Positions 7,734 through 16,320 of a stretch of DNA of 64,000 nt are shown one piece after another. Under the pieces are notes generated by a model. That model searched no databases. It was given only the letters and a program-made list of their open reading frames with translations, and was not told the DNA's origin. The DNA is from Clostridiales bacterium (GTDB taxonomy: Bacteria > Bacillota > Clostridia > Lachnospirales > Lachnospiraceae): NCBI GenBank assembly GCA_012839295.1, contig DUNO01000005.1, positions 186,001 to 250,000 of the forward strand. The letters are read 5' to 3'. The position numbers were made by a program, and so were the translations under genes. Each line of letters starts with the position of its first letter. Position 1 is the stretch's first letter.

Positions 7734-8486
7734 ATGAAATTAGTATCCTGGAATGTCAATGGACTTCGGGCATGCCTGAATAAAGGGTTTGAGGAATTTT
7801 TCCGTGAGGTGGATGCAGATATATTCTGCCTGCAGGAGACAAAGCTCCAGCCTGAGCAGGTTGAGATAGCCTTTGAAGGCTATCACCAATATTTTAATTC
7901 AGCGGTAAAAAAGGGGTATTCCGGAACGGCTATCTTTTGTAAGCAGGAGCCCTTGAAGGTAGCCTTTGACCTTGGAATGGACAGGCATAATGAGGAAGGC
8001 CGGGTTATTACCCTGGAATATGAGGATTTTTATATGGTTACGGTGTATACGCCGAATTCACAGAGGGAGCTGACAAGGCTTGGCTACCGTATGGAATGGG
8101 AGGAGGATTTCCGGGCGTATCTGCTGGAGCTGGATAAGAAAAAGCCGGTGATCGTATGCGGGGACCTGAATGTGGCCCATAAGGAAATCGATTTAAAGAA
8201 TCCGAAGTCCAATACCAGGAATGCGGGATTTACCATAGAGGAACGGGATAAGATGACAACGCTGTTAGACAGCGGCTTTGTTGATACCTTCCGTTATAAA
8301 TATCCTGAGGTGACGGATGCATATACCTGGTGGTCCTATATGTTTAAGGCCCGTGAGAAGAATGTGGGGTGGCGGATTGACTATTTCCTGGTGTCTGAGA
8401 GGATGAAGGACAGGATAGAGGATGCGGTAATCCATAAGGAGGTTACGGGCAGTGACCATTGTCCCGTCGGGTTGATTTTAAAATAA
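7734..8486 (+). CDS. xth: Exodeoxyribonuclease III (AP endonuclease)
   Basis: ExoIII-type AP endonuclease/3'-5' exonuclease for base-excision repair, about 250 residues. Start motif MKLVSWNVNGLRA, LQETKLQ (metal-binding Glu), GDLNVAHKEIDL and the C-terminal YTWWSY...WRIDYFLVS...GSDHCPVGL are all present, so the active site is complete. ATG at 7734 is preceded by GGAGGAAGG; an upstream in-frame ATG would add nine lysine-rich residues overlapping the ribosome site. Confidence 0.96.
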   Translation: MKLVSWNVNGLRACLNKGFEEFFREVDADIFCLQETKLQPEQVEIAFEGYHQYFNSAVKKGYSGTAIFCKQEPLKVAFDLGMDRHNEEGRVITLEYEDFYMVTVYTPNSQRELTRLGYRMEWEEDFRAYLLELDKKKPVIVCGDLNVAHKEIDLKNPKSNTRNAGFTIEERDKMTTLLDSGFVDTFRYKYPEVTDAYTWWSYMFKAREKNVGWRIDYFLVSERMKDRIEDAVIHKEVTGSDHCPVGLILK

Positions 8487-8539
8487 TCTATTAAGATCGA
8501 AAATAGGACTAAATTGTTAGTATTTGGCAAAATATTTGC

Positions 8540-8568
8540 TTGTAATTGCAAAAAGAGAAAGGTATACT
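8540..8568 (+). promoter_or_regulatory. Sigma-A-type promoter of the HD-GYP gene
   Basis: TTGTAA (8540-8545), 17-bp spacer, TATACT (8563-8568). It lies 38 bp before the ATG of the HD-GYP gene. Confidence 0.6.
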
Positions 8569-8606
8569 TTAAGGTATGTACAAAGGAAAGTGGGGGATAG
8601 AGCTAC

Positions 8607-9671
8607 ATGGAGGTAGTAAGGATTAGGACAGATCAGGCCAAGGCCGGAATGAGAGTGGCAAACGACATTTACTCATCATCAGACCAGCTGATTATTACAA
8701 AGGGCGCAGTACTTGATGAGAGGATGATCACAAGGTTACGTTTTTATAATGTCTATGGTCTTTTAGTGTATCGGGAGGATAAGGCGGTTAAGGAGGAGTC
8801 CTATATTGAAATGCTGCGCAGCACGCAGGAATTCAAGAAGTTTAACCATACCTATGTTGGAACCGTGGATCAGGTGGAAGGCAGCTTTAGCAGCTTCCTG
8901 AAAGGTGAAACGGAATTTGATGTGGAGGAGCTGTTAAAAAATACGGATAATATCCTGCGGGAAGGCCGCAACGGCAGCCATATCCTGGAGATGCTCCATG
9001 GAATCCGCGACTATGACGATTTGACCTACATGCATTCCTTGAACGTCTCTTTGATCTGCAATGTTTTCGGCGGCTGGCTGAAATTTCCCGAGGAGGATAT
9101 CAAGCAGCTCACCTTGGCAGGCCTTCTGCATGACATTGGCAAAATGCTTATTCCGAGGGAGATCCTGTCAAAGGACGGGAAGCTGGATGATGAGGAGTAT
9201 GAGATCGTAAAAACCCACTCCCTAAAGGGCTACCAGGCCATTAAGGATGCTCCGATTGATGTCCGTGTAAAGCATGCCGTATTAATGCATCATGAGCGCT
9301 GTGACGGCTCCGGGTATCCCAACGGATTTGTCGGGGACCAGATCGATCCCTTTGCAAAAATCGTCGCGATCGCGGATGTCTATGACGCCATGACATCAAA
9401 CCGCCGCTACCGCCATGCCATTTGTCCCTTTGGCGTGGTTGAGAATTTTGAACGGGACGGCTTCCTGAAATATGACCCGGGGTACCTGATGACCTTTATG
9501 GAACGGATCGTCATTTCCTACCTGCATAATATCGTCCGGTTAAATGACGGCAGGGAAGGGGAGGTTGTCATGGTCAACAGGCTTGCCCTATCCCGTCCCG
9601 TGATCCGGATCGGGACAGGCTTTGTGGATTTGTCAAAAGAGCATAAGCTGATGATTGAGAAGATTATATAA
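8607..9671 (+). CDS. HD-GYP domain phosphodiesterase (c-di-GMP type)
   Basis: This 354-residue cytoplasmic protein has an N-terminal ~110-residue region (MRVANDIYSSSDQLIITKGAVLD) like that found before many HD-GYP domains. The HD-GYP domain follows: HD pair H175/D176 in GLLHDIGKML, MHHE at 227-230, GSGYP ending at 238, then ADVYDAMTSNRRYR. All metal-ligand motifs are intact, so c-di-GMP hydrolysis is likely. The C-terminal ~50 residues (DGREGEVVMVNRLALSRPVIRIG) resemble the small beta domain trailing other HD-GYP proteins. No receiver or membrane part is seen. Confidence 0.92.
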   Translation: MEVVRIRTDQAKAGMRVANDIYSSSDQLIITKGAVLDERMITRLRFYNVYGLLVYREDKAVKEESYIEMLRSTQEFKKFNHTYVGTVDQVEGSFSSFLKGETEFDVEELLKNTDNILREGRNGSHILEMLHGIRDYDDLTYMHSLNVSLICNVFGGWLKFPEEDIKQLTLAGLLHDIGKMLIPREILSKDGKLDDEEYEIVKTHSLKGYQAIKDAPIDVRVKHAVLMHHERCDGSGYPNGFVGDQIDPFAKIVAIADVYDAMTSNRRYRHAICPFGVVENFERDGFLKYDPGYLMTFMERIVISYLHNIVRLNDGREGEVVMVNRLALSRPVIRIGTGFVDLSKEHKLMIEKII

Positions 9672-9678
9672 ATGATTA

Positions 9679-10014
9679 TTATGTAAAAATATATTGTACT
9701 AACAGCATATATAATAAGGCACCCCCTCCAATGCTGAGGAGGGTGTTTTTTTTCCAGAGGTGGAGCAGGGTAATAACCAGGATACTGACCGCCTCCGGCA
9801 GCGCGTGGGGGGGCTGGATAAAGGATACATCCTTTAGGCAGTAGACCACAAGCATGCCTATGATGGTGAAGGGAAGAATATCCGCAAGGTATTTTATGTA
9901 CTTGGGGATTTCTTTGTTCTCGGGGAAGACCAGGAAGGGGAGCACCCGGGTCAGCTGGGTTCCAAGGACTACGACGCCAAAGAACAGGACTAACTGTAAA
10001 GTGGAATAATTCAT
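9679..10014 (-). CDS. azlD: AzlD-type branched-chain amino acid transporter subunit
   Basis: A 111-residue membrane protein with four hydrophobic segments and the AzlD hallmark TQLTRVLPFLVF near residues 17-28. It pairs with AzlC to export or transport branched-chain amino acids. I place the start at the ATG at 10014 (MNYSTLQ), because the upstream in-frame ATG lies inside an interspersed repeat that separates azlD from azlC; normally the two genes abut. Confidence 0.9.
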   Translation of the reverse strand: MNYSTLQLVLFFGVVVLGTQLTRVLPFLVFPENKEIPKYIKYLADILPFTIIGMLVVYCLKDVSFIQPPHALPEAVSILVITLLHLWKKNTLLSIGGGALLYMLLVQYIFT

Positions 10015-10018
10015 GTTT

Positions 10019-10103
10019 ACACCCGTGCCTTTCATTTTTTGATGACCTATTCAAAAAGTAAATAGGCCTTAATAAATAGTTTGAAAGAAAGTCACTTTCA
10101 AAC
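10019..10103 (-). repeat. Interspersed ~55-bp hairpin repeat, copy A, with flanking hairpin
   Basis: On the minus strand a hairpin (GTTTGAAAG/CTTTCAAAC, 10103-10079) overlaps the azlC stop and is followed by GGCCTATT...ATCAAAAAATGAAAGGCACGGGTGT, ending five bases before the azlD ATG (split here as ATCAAAAAATG then AAAGGCACGGGTGT). The same module occurs at 12252-12306 and 16321-16408. It contributes the sequence in front of azlD, whose ribosome site would be the GGGTG of the repeat. Confidence 0.7.
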
Positions 10104-10796
10104 TTCATTGCTCCTTTCCATTGGGGATCTTGCCACTGTCACCAAGGTTAATATCATAATCATGGAAGGAATGATAAAGTTTGAGGCTCCGAACAGGAAC
10201 CGGCAGACAATGGCGCTAACAATGCCGATGATGGCGGGCAGATGATTTTTCGTGGACTGCCACTGGTTGATTAAAATAACCACGAACAATGCTGTCAGGA
10301 CGAAATCAATTCCCTTTGTGTTGAAATCCAGCAGGCTGCCAAGGACACCGCCGATGAGGGAGCCGGTGATCCAATAGGAATGGTTAAGCAGGGAAATAAA
10401 GAAATAGAACCATTTTCGGTCTACCTGCTCCGGAATCCCGGCGGAGCACACGATGGAAAAGGTCTCGTCTGTCAGGGAAAATATCAGGTAGGGCTTCAGC
10501 TTGCCAAAGCCCCGGTATTGCTTCAGCAAGGAAATGCCATAAAACAGATGCCTGGCATTGACTGCCAGGGTCATGAGGAAGGCACCCATCAAATCGAAAC
10601 CGGCAGCTAACAAAGATACTGTTACAAACTGCATGGAGCCGGCATAGATGAAGATGCTGGCAAGCAGGATCCAGAACAGGGAGAAGCCCTTGCTGTTCAT
10701 AAGGATCCCATAGGCTGCGCCAAGGACAAGATAGCCCGTAAGAACAGGGATTGTATGCGGGAAAGCAGCCTTTAAGGCTGCCCGTTGTGCGTTCAT
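10098..10796 (-). CDS. azlC: AzlC family branched-chain amino acid permease
   Basis: A 232-residue polytopic membrane protein with the AzlC signature KAAFPHTIPVLTGYLVLGAAYGILM at the N-terminus, split here by natural residues, and NARHLFYGISLLKQY in the middle. It acts with AzlD in export of branched-chain amino acids or analogues. Its last codons are within a hairpin that begins repeat copy A. Ribosome site AAGGAG lies before the ATG, and an imperfect 33-bp direct repeat is upstream. Confidence 0.92.
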   Translation of the reverse strand: MNAQRAALKAAFPHTIPVLTGYLVLGAAYGILMNSKGFSLFWILLASIFIYAGSMQFVTVSLLAAGFDLMGAFLMTLAVNARHLFYGISLLKQYRGFGKLKPYLIFSLTDETFSIVCSAGIPEQVDRKWFYFFISLLNHSYWITGSLIGGVLGSLLDFNTKGIDFVLTALFVVILINQWQSTKNHLPAIIGIVSAIVCRFLFGASNFIIPSMIMILTLVTVARSPMERSNEV

Positions 10797-10810
10797 ATGA
10801 AATACTCCTT

Positions 10811-10904
10811 TGTATTGAAAATGTTTTAATGCTTTGGATCTATATCAAAAAGATCCTAATCCTTTTGGGCATGTATTGAAAAGGCCTTAATTCTTCGGAT
10901 CGAT
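10811..10904. repeat. Imperfect 33-bp direct repeat upstream of azlC
   Basis: Bases 10811-10843 and 10872-10904 match at 27 of 33 positions (both begin TGTATTGAAAA and contain GGATC). Between them is GGATC...GATCC. It may be a regulator-binding region for azlCD. Confidence 0.5.
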
Positions 10905-10928
10905 GGCTGGCAGGAACCTGGGAAATTA

Positions 10929-11333
10929 TCAGGGTCTTGCTGAGGAACCGGCATAAACGGGCTGAAAATCATCGCTGTCCCCACAGACGAAGCCGGAGTA
11001 TTTTTCTACCAGCCGTTCAAAATAAGGGGTTACTGCCTTAATATCCTCTTCACAGACAGTGATGGCGAAGATAGTCTTAATATTACGGTTCTTAATAAAG
11101 GAAGCATCGGAAGGATCCTTAAAATCTGGTTCTATAGGTTCAAAGTCAACAGAATTCTTATTCGGCAATTCTATCTCAAGCACGTCCATTTCCTCCCAAA
11201 GCTGGGTGGAAAGCCCGTTTTCCTGCAGCAGTGCTGCAATTTCTTTTGCGTTAACCTCGGAGGGGGTCATAAATAGAAGGTCAATATATTTTTTTATTAC
11301 CTTCTTACCGGAACCTGGAGTTTTCTTAGCCAT
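10929..11333 (-). CDS. Conserved-looking protein of unknown function
   Basis: A 134-residue cytoplasmic protein starting MAKKTPGSGKKVIKKYIDLLFM. The start at 11333 has AGGAAAGGATGA just upstream; longer in-frame starts add a Ser/Pro-rich tail that looks non-coding. An acidic N-terminal half (KEIAALLQENGLSTQLWEEMDVLEIELPNK) precedes a regular alpha/beta-looking C-terminus ending GDSDDFQPVYAG. I recognise no family. It lies between azlC and flavodoxin, with its own spacing, so nothing is implied about function. Confidence 0.7.
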   Translation of the reverse strand: MAKKTPGSGKKVIKKYIDLLFMTPSEVNAKEIAALLQENGLSTQLWEEMDVLEIELPNKNSVDFEPIEPDFKDPSDASFIKNRNIKTIFAITVCEEDIKAVTPYFERLVEKYSGFVCGDSDDFQPVYAGSSARP

Positions 11334-11483
11334 TGTCTCATCCTTTCCTGGGCTTGATGGTGAAAGTGAAGGATCGGTGGTTTTCACCTTGGGTCAATTA
11401 TAATATATTCTCTTTTTTTCTGCAACTGTCATTGCTTGCTTGTCTTATTGTCGCTAAAAGGGCGGTTTTCAGTTTTTGGGCAT

Positions 11484-11523
11484 AAAAAAAGACGGCGGTA
11501 TCAATAAAATTCTCACCGCTGTC
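11484..11523 (-). terminator. Rho-independent terminator downstream of flavodoxin
   Basis: On the minus strand GACAGCGGT (11523-11515) pairs with ACCGCCGTC (11499-11491, one mismatch) and is followed by TTTTTTTAT. It lies 130 bp past the flavodoxin stop. Confidence 0.85.
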
Positions 11524-11653
11524 AAAGCCTGGATTTTGATTGGGGTTTACTATGAATGGAACAGCATGGATATCAGGCCTCTTACAGTACACACCCGATA
11601 ACGCAAAAAGACCTGATACCCTGCTTTGGTTCCAAGGCTATTTTGCGGCATCC

Positions 11654-12085
11654 CTACAGTTGGGCCAATTTACTGCCTAATTGGATGCACTGCTCTGTTG
11701 CGTCGGCATCCGGCGACCCTTCTGTTATCAGGCCTTCACCGTTAACAACATTGGCTCCTGCATCTTTCATCCGGTCAACCCAGTCACGCATCCATTGGCC
11801 GTCACCCCAGCCATAGGAGCCAAACAGGGCAATATTCTTTCCGGCACAGAATTTCTCAACCTCCGCTACAAAGGGCTCCATCTCACCCTCCTCCAGAACC
11901 TCATCACCCATGGAGGGGCAGCCAAGTGCAAAGGCAGGGGCGGCCTTCAAATCCTCCAATGATACGCGGGAGATTTCCGCTACCTCAGTTGTCTTCCCGG
12001 CCTGTTCAATTCCCTTCCCAATGGCCTTAGCCATCTCCTCGGTATTGCCTGTCTGTGACCAATATGCCACGATTACCTTATCCAT
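11654..12085 (-). CDS. Flavodoxin
   Basis: A short-chain FMN flavodoxin of 143 residues: low-potential one-electron carrier in anaerobic metabolism, often replacing ferredoxin when iron is scarce. The phosphate-binding loop SQTGNTEEMA is at residues 10-19, followed by FALGCPSMGDEVLEE and FGSYGWGDGQWMRDW around the isoalloxazine ring. Ribosome site GAAGGAGG precedes the ATG. A palindrome upstream suggests repressor control. Confidence 0.95.
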   Translation of the reverse strand: MDKVIVAYWSQTGNTEEMAKAIGKGIEQAGKTTEVAEISRVSLEDLKAAPAFALGCPSMGDEVLEEGEMEPFVAEVEKFCAGKNIALFGSYGWGDGQWMRDWVDRMKDAGANVVNGEGLITEGSPDADATEQCIQLGSKLAQL

Positions 12086-12159
12086 AGATATCCTCCTTCT
12101 ATCTTGCCCATGCGGGACATGAGCCTTCTATAAACATGCTGCTACTCAGGTTACGCTTA

Positions 12160-12183
12160 CTTGGTTAGTTAATGCTAACTAAG
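12160..12183. promoter_or_regulatory. Operator-like palindrome upstream of flavodoxin
   Basis: CTTGGTTAG (12160-12168) and CTAACTAAG (12175-12183) are inverted with 8 of 9 matches around a 6-bp centre. The TTAG-TTAG/CTAA-CTAA character recalls DtxR/IdeR-type iron boxes, and a DtxR-family gene is encoded at 22498-22971; the link is inference. Confidence 0.45.
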
Positions 12184-12251
12184 TACCATAATACTATATC
12201 CTATCTGCGCCTGGTTTTCAACAGTCCAGCTGATTAATCTTTCTCAAGAAA

Positions 12252-12306
12252 AGGCCTATTCAAATTTTTCGGATGGGACATCAAAAAATTTGAAAGGCAC
12301 GGGTGT
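12252..12306 (+). repeat. Interspersed ~55-bp hairpin repeat, copy B
   Basis: AGGCCTATTC, AAATTTTT, a variable loop, AAAAAATTT, then GAAAGGCACGGGTGT. TTCAAATTTTT pairs with AAAAAATTTGAA. The right part lies inside the 3' end of pdxT in antisense orientation, supplying its last residues (TRAFQIF) and stop codon. Confidence 0.7.
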
Positions 12307-12874
12307 TAAAATTAATCAGCCGTAAAAAGGCTTCATGTATCCTGACATCCTCTGTCAGCTCCGGATGGAAGGCCGTGCCCAGCTGGTTCTGGTAGCTGAC
12401 CGCCGCAATATTACCCTCCACACGGGCCAGCACCTGGACTCCATGCCCCACCTCCTCGATATAAGGTGCCCGGATGAATTCCATGGGGAAGGTTCCAATG
12501 CCTTCCAGGTCTCCCGGGACAGAGAAGCTCCCCAGCTGCCTCCCGTAAGCATTGCGTTTCACCGTAACGGGAAGGGTCTGGAAATATGCTTTGTCATCAT
12601 TGCTCAGCTTCTCTGCCAGCAAAATCAGGCCTGCGCAGGTGGCCAGCACGGGAAGCCCGTCCCGGATACGCTCCTGCAGCAGGTCAAACATGCCAAGCTC
12701 ACGGAGCAGCTTTCCCTGTACCGTGCTTTCCCCGCCCGGCAGGATTAGGCCGTCAAAGGCCAGCTCCAGGTCGGCTCTCTGCCGCAGCTCGATGCATTCC
12801 ACACCGAGCCGCTCCAGCATTTTGATATGTTCAATAAATGCGCCCTGTACCGCTAACACCGCTATTTTTATCAA
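12281..12874 (-). CDS. pdxT: Pyridoxal 5'-phosphate synthase glutaminase subunit PdxT
   Basis: Class-I-type glutaminase that delivers ammonia to PdxS for PLP synthesis, 197 residues. LPGGESTVQGKLL, the nucleophile motif LATCAGLILLA and AFHPELTED (His/Glu of the triad) are intact. TTG start one base after the pdxS stop, with AAAGGGG upstream, so the pair is translationally coupled. The last ~8 residues come from an interspersed repeat (copy B) and extend the usual C-terminus without touching the active site. Confidence 0.95.
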   Translation of the reverse strand: MIKIAVLAVQGAFIEHIKMLERLGVECIELRQRADLELAFDGLILPGGESTVQGKLLRELGMFDLLQERIRDGLPVLATCAGLILLAEKLSNDDKAYFQTLPVTVKRNAYGRQLGSFSVPGDLEGIGTFPMEFIRAPYIEEVGHGVQVLARVEGNIAAVSYQNQLGTAFHPELTEDVRIHEAFLRLINFNTRAFQIF

Positions 12875-12875
12875 G

Positions 12876-13751
12876 CTACTTGCCCCTTTCTGCCATCAGC
12901 AGATTTATTTCCTGCTCGTTAATTCCTACCATGGCTTCCCCTAAATCCTCGGAAAGGCCGGCAATCATTTTGGCATCGGTAAAATTGGTCACGGCCTTTA
13001 CGATAGCATTGGCCCGCTTTGCCGGATCGCCGGATTTGAAGATGCCGGAGCCGACAAAGACGCCCTCTGCCCCCAGCTGCATCATCAGCGCCGCATCCGC
13101 AGGGGTAGCCACTCCGCCGGCGGCAAAATTAACGACCGGGAGCCTTCCGTTATCGTGTACATATTGTACCAGGTCAAAGGGAACCTGCAGCTCCTTTGCA
13201 GCCTGGTACAATTCGTCCTCCCTCATAGAGGTGATGCGGGCGATATCACGGTTCATCATCCTCATATGGCGGACGGCCTGTACGATATCCCCGGTACCAG
13301 GCTCTCCTTTGGTGCGGATCATGGAAGCGCCCTCATTGATCCTTCGCAGGGCTTCCCCCAGATCCTTGGCACCGCAGACAAAGGGCACCTTAAACCCGCG
13401 CTTGTTAATATGGTAAACATCATCCGCAGGGGACAGGACCTCGCTTTCATCAATATAATCAATTTCGATTGCTTCCAAAAGCTGTGCCTCTACAAAATGC
13501 CCGATGCGGCATTTTGCCATAACCGGGATGGACACCGCTTCCTGTATTCCTTTGATCATCTTAGGGTCGCTCATCCGTGATACCCCGCCTGCCGCGCGGA
13601 TATCTGCCGGGATGCGCTCCAATGCCATGACAGCACATGCGCCTGCTTCCTCCGCAATCCTTGCCTGCTCCGGCGTGGTCACATCCATGATGACGCCGCC
13701 CTTTAGCATCTGGGCCAATTCCTTATTTAACTGATATCTTTTTTCTTCCAT
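12876..13751 (-). CDS. pdxS: Pyridoxal 5'-phosphate synthase lyase subunit PdxS
   Basis: TIM-barrel PLP synthase subunit, 291 residues, making PLP from ribose 5-phosphate, glyceraldehyde 3-phosphate and ammonia. [20 protein letters not shown], the catalytic-lysine segment MAKCRIGHF, and [20 protein letters not shown] are classic PdxS sequences. Full family length. Forms a two-gene operon with pdxT, divergent from the PdxR-like regulator; ribosome site GGGAGG precedes the ATG. Confidence 0.97.
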   Translation of the reverse strand: MEEKRYQLNKELAQMLKGGVIMDVTTPEQARIAEEAGACAVMALERIPADIRAAGGVSRMSDPKMIKGIQEAVSIPVMAKCRIGHFVEAQLLEAIEIDYIDESEVLSPADDVYHINKRGFKVPFVCGAKDLGEALRRINEGASMIRTKGEPGTGDIVQAVRHMRMMNRDIARITSMREDELYQAAKELQVPFDLVQYVHDNGRLPVVNFAAGGVATPADAALMMQLGAEGVFVGSGIFKSGDPAKRANAIVKAVTNFTDAKMIAGLSEDLGEAMVGINEQEINLLMAERGK

Positions 13752-13909
13752 AAAGCTCCTCCCTTTTTTAAGCTATTGATGGCTTTGCAGCCCCCTTTTT
13801 GGCGTGATTCCTCTTTCCTGATGCCTTTTTTGGGCTTCCTTCAATAAATATTATTCTTTTTTTCATTGCTTTTCTTTACAAAGATGATAAACCCTATTAT
13901 AATCAAAAG

Positions 13910-13953
13910 TGACCATATTTAAATATCCATTTTAAATATATTAGAAATGGTCA
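13910..13953. promoter_or_regulatory. Operator-like region between pdxST and pdxR
   Basis: TGACCAT (13910-13916) and ATGGTCA (13947-13953) form an inverted repeat around two TTTAAATAT direct repeats. This layout of inverted and direct repeats between divergent pdxS and a MocR/PdxR gene suits PdxR binding; PdxR control by PLP is established for the family, the site itself is inferred. Confidence 0.5.
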
Positions 13954-13974
13954 GATTGGAGGGATTTCATTTCT

Positions 13975-15384
13975 ATGTTAACATATTCCTTTGCAGATAT
14001 AGGGTCAGATAGTCTTTATGAGCATTTATACAAATGCATTAAAAACGATATATTACAAGGGGTTCTGGCTCCGGGAGGCAGGCTTCCATCAAAGCGGAGC
14101 TTTGCAAAGCATCTGAACATAAGCACCATTACGGTTGAGAATTCCTATGCCCAGCTGTTGGCGGAGGGCTATATTTATTCCATAGCGAAGAAGGGCTATT
14201 TTGTGGCGGATATTACAAACTCCCCGAAGGTCATGCCGGCACCCTCCCGGGCATACCCGGAATTAACCGATGATAAGCCCGCATATTATGCGGATTTCCT
14301 GAGCAACCAGACCAATCCGGCCAATTTTCCCTTTTCCATCTGGGCAAAGCTGATGAGGGAGATCATATCGGAGAAAAGCGAGGAGCTGATGACGAATTCC
14401 CCAAGCGGGGGAAGCCTGGAGCTTAGGAATGCAATTGCCGGGCATCTGCTTGCGTTCCGGGGGATGAGGGTATCACCACGGCAAATCATCGTCGGGGCAG
14501 GTACGGAGTATCTCTACGGCCTTTTGATCCAGCTGTTAGGACATGATAAGGTCTATGCGGTGGAAGACCCGGGCTATAAGAAGGTTGCCCAGATTTACCG
14601 GAGTAACCATGTAAGTTGCCTTCATATCCCGATGGACAGACAGGGGATACTGATACCGTCCCTGGAGGAAAGCGGGGCAAGGGTGGTACATATTTCGCCC
14701 TCCCACCATTATCCCACCGGAATCATTACGCCCATCAGCAGGAGGTATGAGCTCCTTGGCTGGGCTTCCAGGTCGAAGGACAGATATATCATTGAGGATG
14801 ATTATGACAGTGAATTCAGGCTGCTGGGCAGGCCTATCCCGTCGCTCCAGAGCATTGATGTTATGGAAAAGGTGGTCTATATCAATACCTTCAGCAAGAG
14901 CCTGGCGCCCACAATCCGCATTGGCTATATGGTGCTCCCGGAGCATCTGGTGGAGAAGTTTTACCGGGAATTGAGCTTTTATTCCTGCACCGTCTCTACC
15001 TTTGAGCAGTATACCCTGGCAAAATTCATCCGGGACGGGCATTTTGAAAGGCATATCAATAAAATGAGGAGCTTTTACCGGATTCAGAGGGACTTGCTGC
15101 TGGAATGCATCAGGACAAGCCCACTGTCGGGCTCCGTGACGATCACGGAGGAGGATGCGGGCCTGCATTTTCTAATGGAAGTAAAGACGAAGCTTACAGA
15201 TGAAGACATCCTGCGCAAGGCAGAGCAGGAGGGGATACGGATCGGGTGTATCTCCCAGTTTTACCACAACCCTGCACCTGATCTGGAGCATATCCTGGTA
15301 ATGAACTATTCAGGGATTGAGACGGATAAGATGGGGGAAGCGGTTGGAAGGTTAAGCAGGTGCATTAGTTCTAAGCAGACATAA
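13975..15384 (+). CDS. pdxR: MocR/PdxR-type regulator (GntR HTH + aminotransferase fold)
   Basis: A 469-residue fusion: GntR winged helix at about 10-75 (GGRLPSKRSFAKHLNISTITVENSYAQL), a linker, then a fold-type-I aminotransferase domain with the PLP-lysine motif NTFSKSLAPTIRIGYMVLP and EDDYDSEFR. The family binds PLP and controls pdxST, and it is divergent from pdxST here, so PdxR function is likely. GGAGG ribosome site is present. The direction of control (activation or repression) is not visible. Confidence 0.9.
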   Translation: MLTYSFADIGSDSLYEHLYKCIKNDILQGVLAPGGRLPSKRSFAKHLNISTITVENSYAQLLAEGYIYSIAKKGYFVADITNSPKVMPAPSRAYPELTDDKPAYYADFLSNQTNPANFPFSIWAKLMREIISEKSEELMTNSPSGGSLELRNAIAGHLLAFRGMRVSPRQIIVGAGTEYLYGLLIQLLGHDKVYAVEDPGYKKVAQIYRSNHVSCLHIPMDRQGILIPSLEESGARVVHISPSHHYPTGIITPISRRYELLGWASRSKDRYIIEDDYDSEFRLLGRPIPSLQSIDVMEKVVYINTFSKSLAPTIRIGYMVLPEHLVEKFYRELSFYSCTVSTFEQYTLAKFIRDGHFERHINKMRSFYRIQRDLLLECIRTSPLSGSVTITEEDAGLHFLMEVKTKLTDEDILRKAEQEGIRIGCISQFYHNPAPDLEHILVMNYSGIETDKMGEAVGRLSRCISSKQT

Positions 15385-15420
15385 TGACCGGCTTTTCTTC
15401 ATTACCCTGAGAGCAGGCAG

Positions 15421-15490
15421 TTCAGAAAGAGATATTCGGAAAAAGATATTCAGAAAGTGATACCGAAAGTGATATTCAAAAAAGTAATAT
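15421..15490. repeat. Degenerate 14-bp tandem repeat after pdxR
   Basis: About five units of the type TTCAGAAAGAGATA run head to tail, with units of 12-15 bp. Non-coding, between the pdxR stop and its terminator. Confidence 0.6.
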
Positions 15491-15510
15491 TTAATAGATA
15501 ATCGGCTATA

Positions 15511-15557
15511 AAACGAATCCTCCCGGATCTAAGTTATCCGGGAGGATTCGTTTGTTT
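15511..15557 (+). terminator. Strong terminator of pdxR
   Basis: AAACGAATCCTCCCGGAT (15511-15528) pairs perfectly with bases 15536-15553 and is followed by GTTTCT. The remainder of the 15385-15787 gap holds the tandem repeat and AT-rich leader of the dedA gene with no clear gene. Confidence 0.85.
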
Positions 15558-15787
15558 CTATGAAGATATCCATGTTCATCCATCTGCAAAAAAGAACCAG
15601 TGTATTTGCACAGCTGGTGGAGATTAAGAAGCTTCTTAAGAAAATCTTTAGTTTTTTCTGAAGTAATCCTTTAGATTATTCCGTTATTATAACTTAAGAA
15701 CCTGGCAAAACCGGTAAATGGCTTTGCGTGGAGCTGCGCAAACAAAAACTAACTATGAAAAAAGCTGGAGAAAGAGGAAAAGGAGAT

Positions 15788-16297
15788 ATGGATGTTCAAT
15801 TACTGACGGACTACTTTTACCGTTACGGAGGCATCGTGATTTTTATTATTGTATTTCTGGAGTATCTGAATCTGCCGGGCTTTCCGGCAGGTGTCGTAAT
15901 GCCGTTAGCAGGAATATGGGCATCCAAAGGAGGAATCGGATTTGGATGGGCACTGCTTTTATCTGTATTGGCCGGACTTTGCGGGAGCTGGGTGCTCTAC
16001 CTGCTGGGAAGGTATGGCGGAGATTTCGTTCTAAAAAAATATATAAAGAAGCATCCGAAGCATCAGGAGTTAATTGAAGGAATCATGGAACGGCTGCGAA
16101 AAAGAGGGTATCTGGGATTATTCTTCGGAAAGCTCATCCCGATGTTTCGTACCATCATTTCCATTCCGGCAGGTATTTTGAAGCTTAATTTTGTATGGTA
16201 TTCGGTATTTTCCGGCCTGGGGATATTAATCTGGAATCTGGTGTTTGTAGGAGCAGGCTACTTTTTCGGCGACACGGTACTAAATATGTTTACCTAA
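15788..16297 (+). CDS. DedA family membrane protein
   Basis: A 169-residue polytopic protein of the DedA/SNARE-associated (VTT) family, implicated in lipid flipping and envelope homeostasis. Typical features are FLEYLNLPGFPAGVVMPLAG near the N-terminus, a YLLGRYGG segment and FFGKLIPMFRTIISIPAGI, the re-entrant loop with conserved Arg. ATG at 15788 follows AAAAGGAG; upstream in-frame starts give a basic, non-family extension. It heads a run with a glycosyltransferase and an acyltransferase-like gene. Confidence 0.9.
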   Translation: MDVQLLTDYFYRYGGIVIFIIVFLEYLNLPGFPAGVVMPLAGIWASKGGIGFGWALLLSVLAGLCGSWVLYLLGRYGGDFVLKKYIKKHPKHQELIEGIMERLRKRGYLGLFFGKLIPMFRTIISIPAGILKLNFVWYSVFSGLGILIWNLVFVGAGYFFGDTVLNMFT

Positions 16298-16320
16298 GGA
16301 TCAAATACAGTGAGGTAACT

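Noticed and set aside
11398-11592. 64-residue minus-strand frame with the look of a protein fragment
   Set aside because: It is built on the flavodoxin terminator hairpin and T-tract, with no ribosome site.
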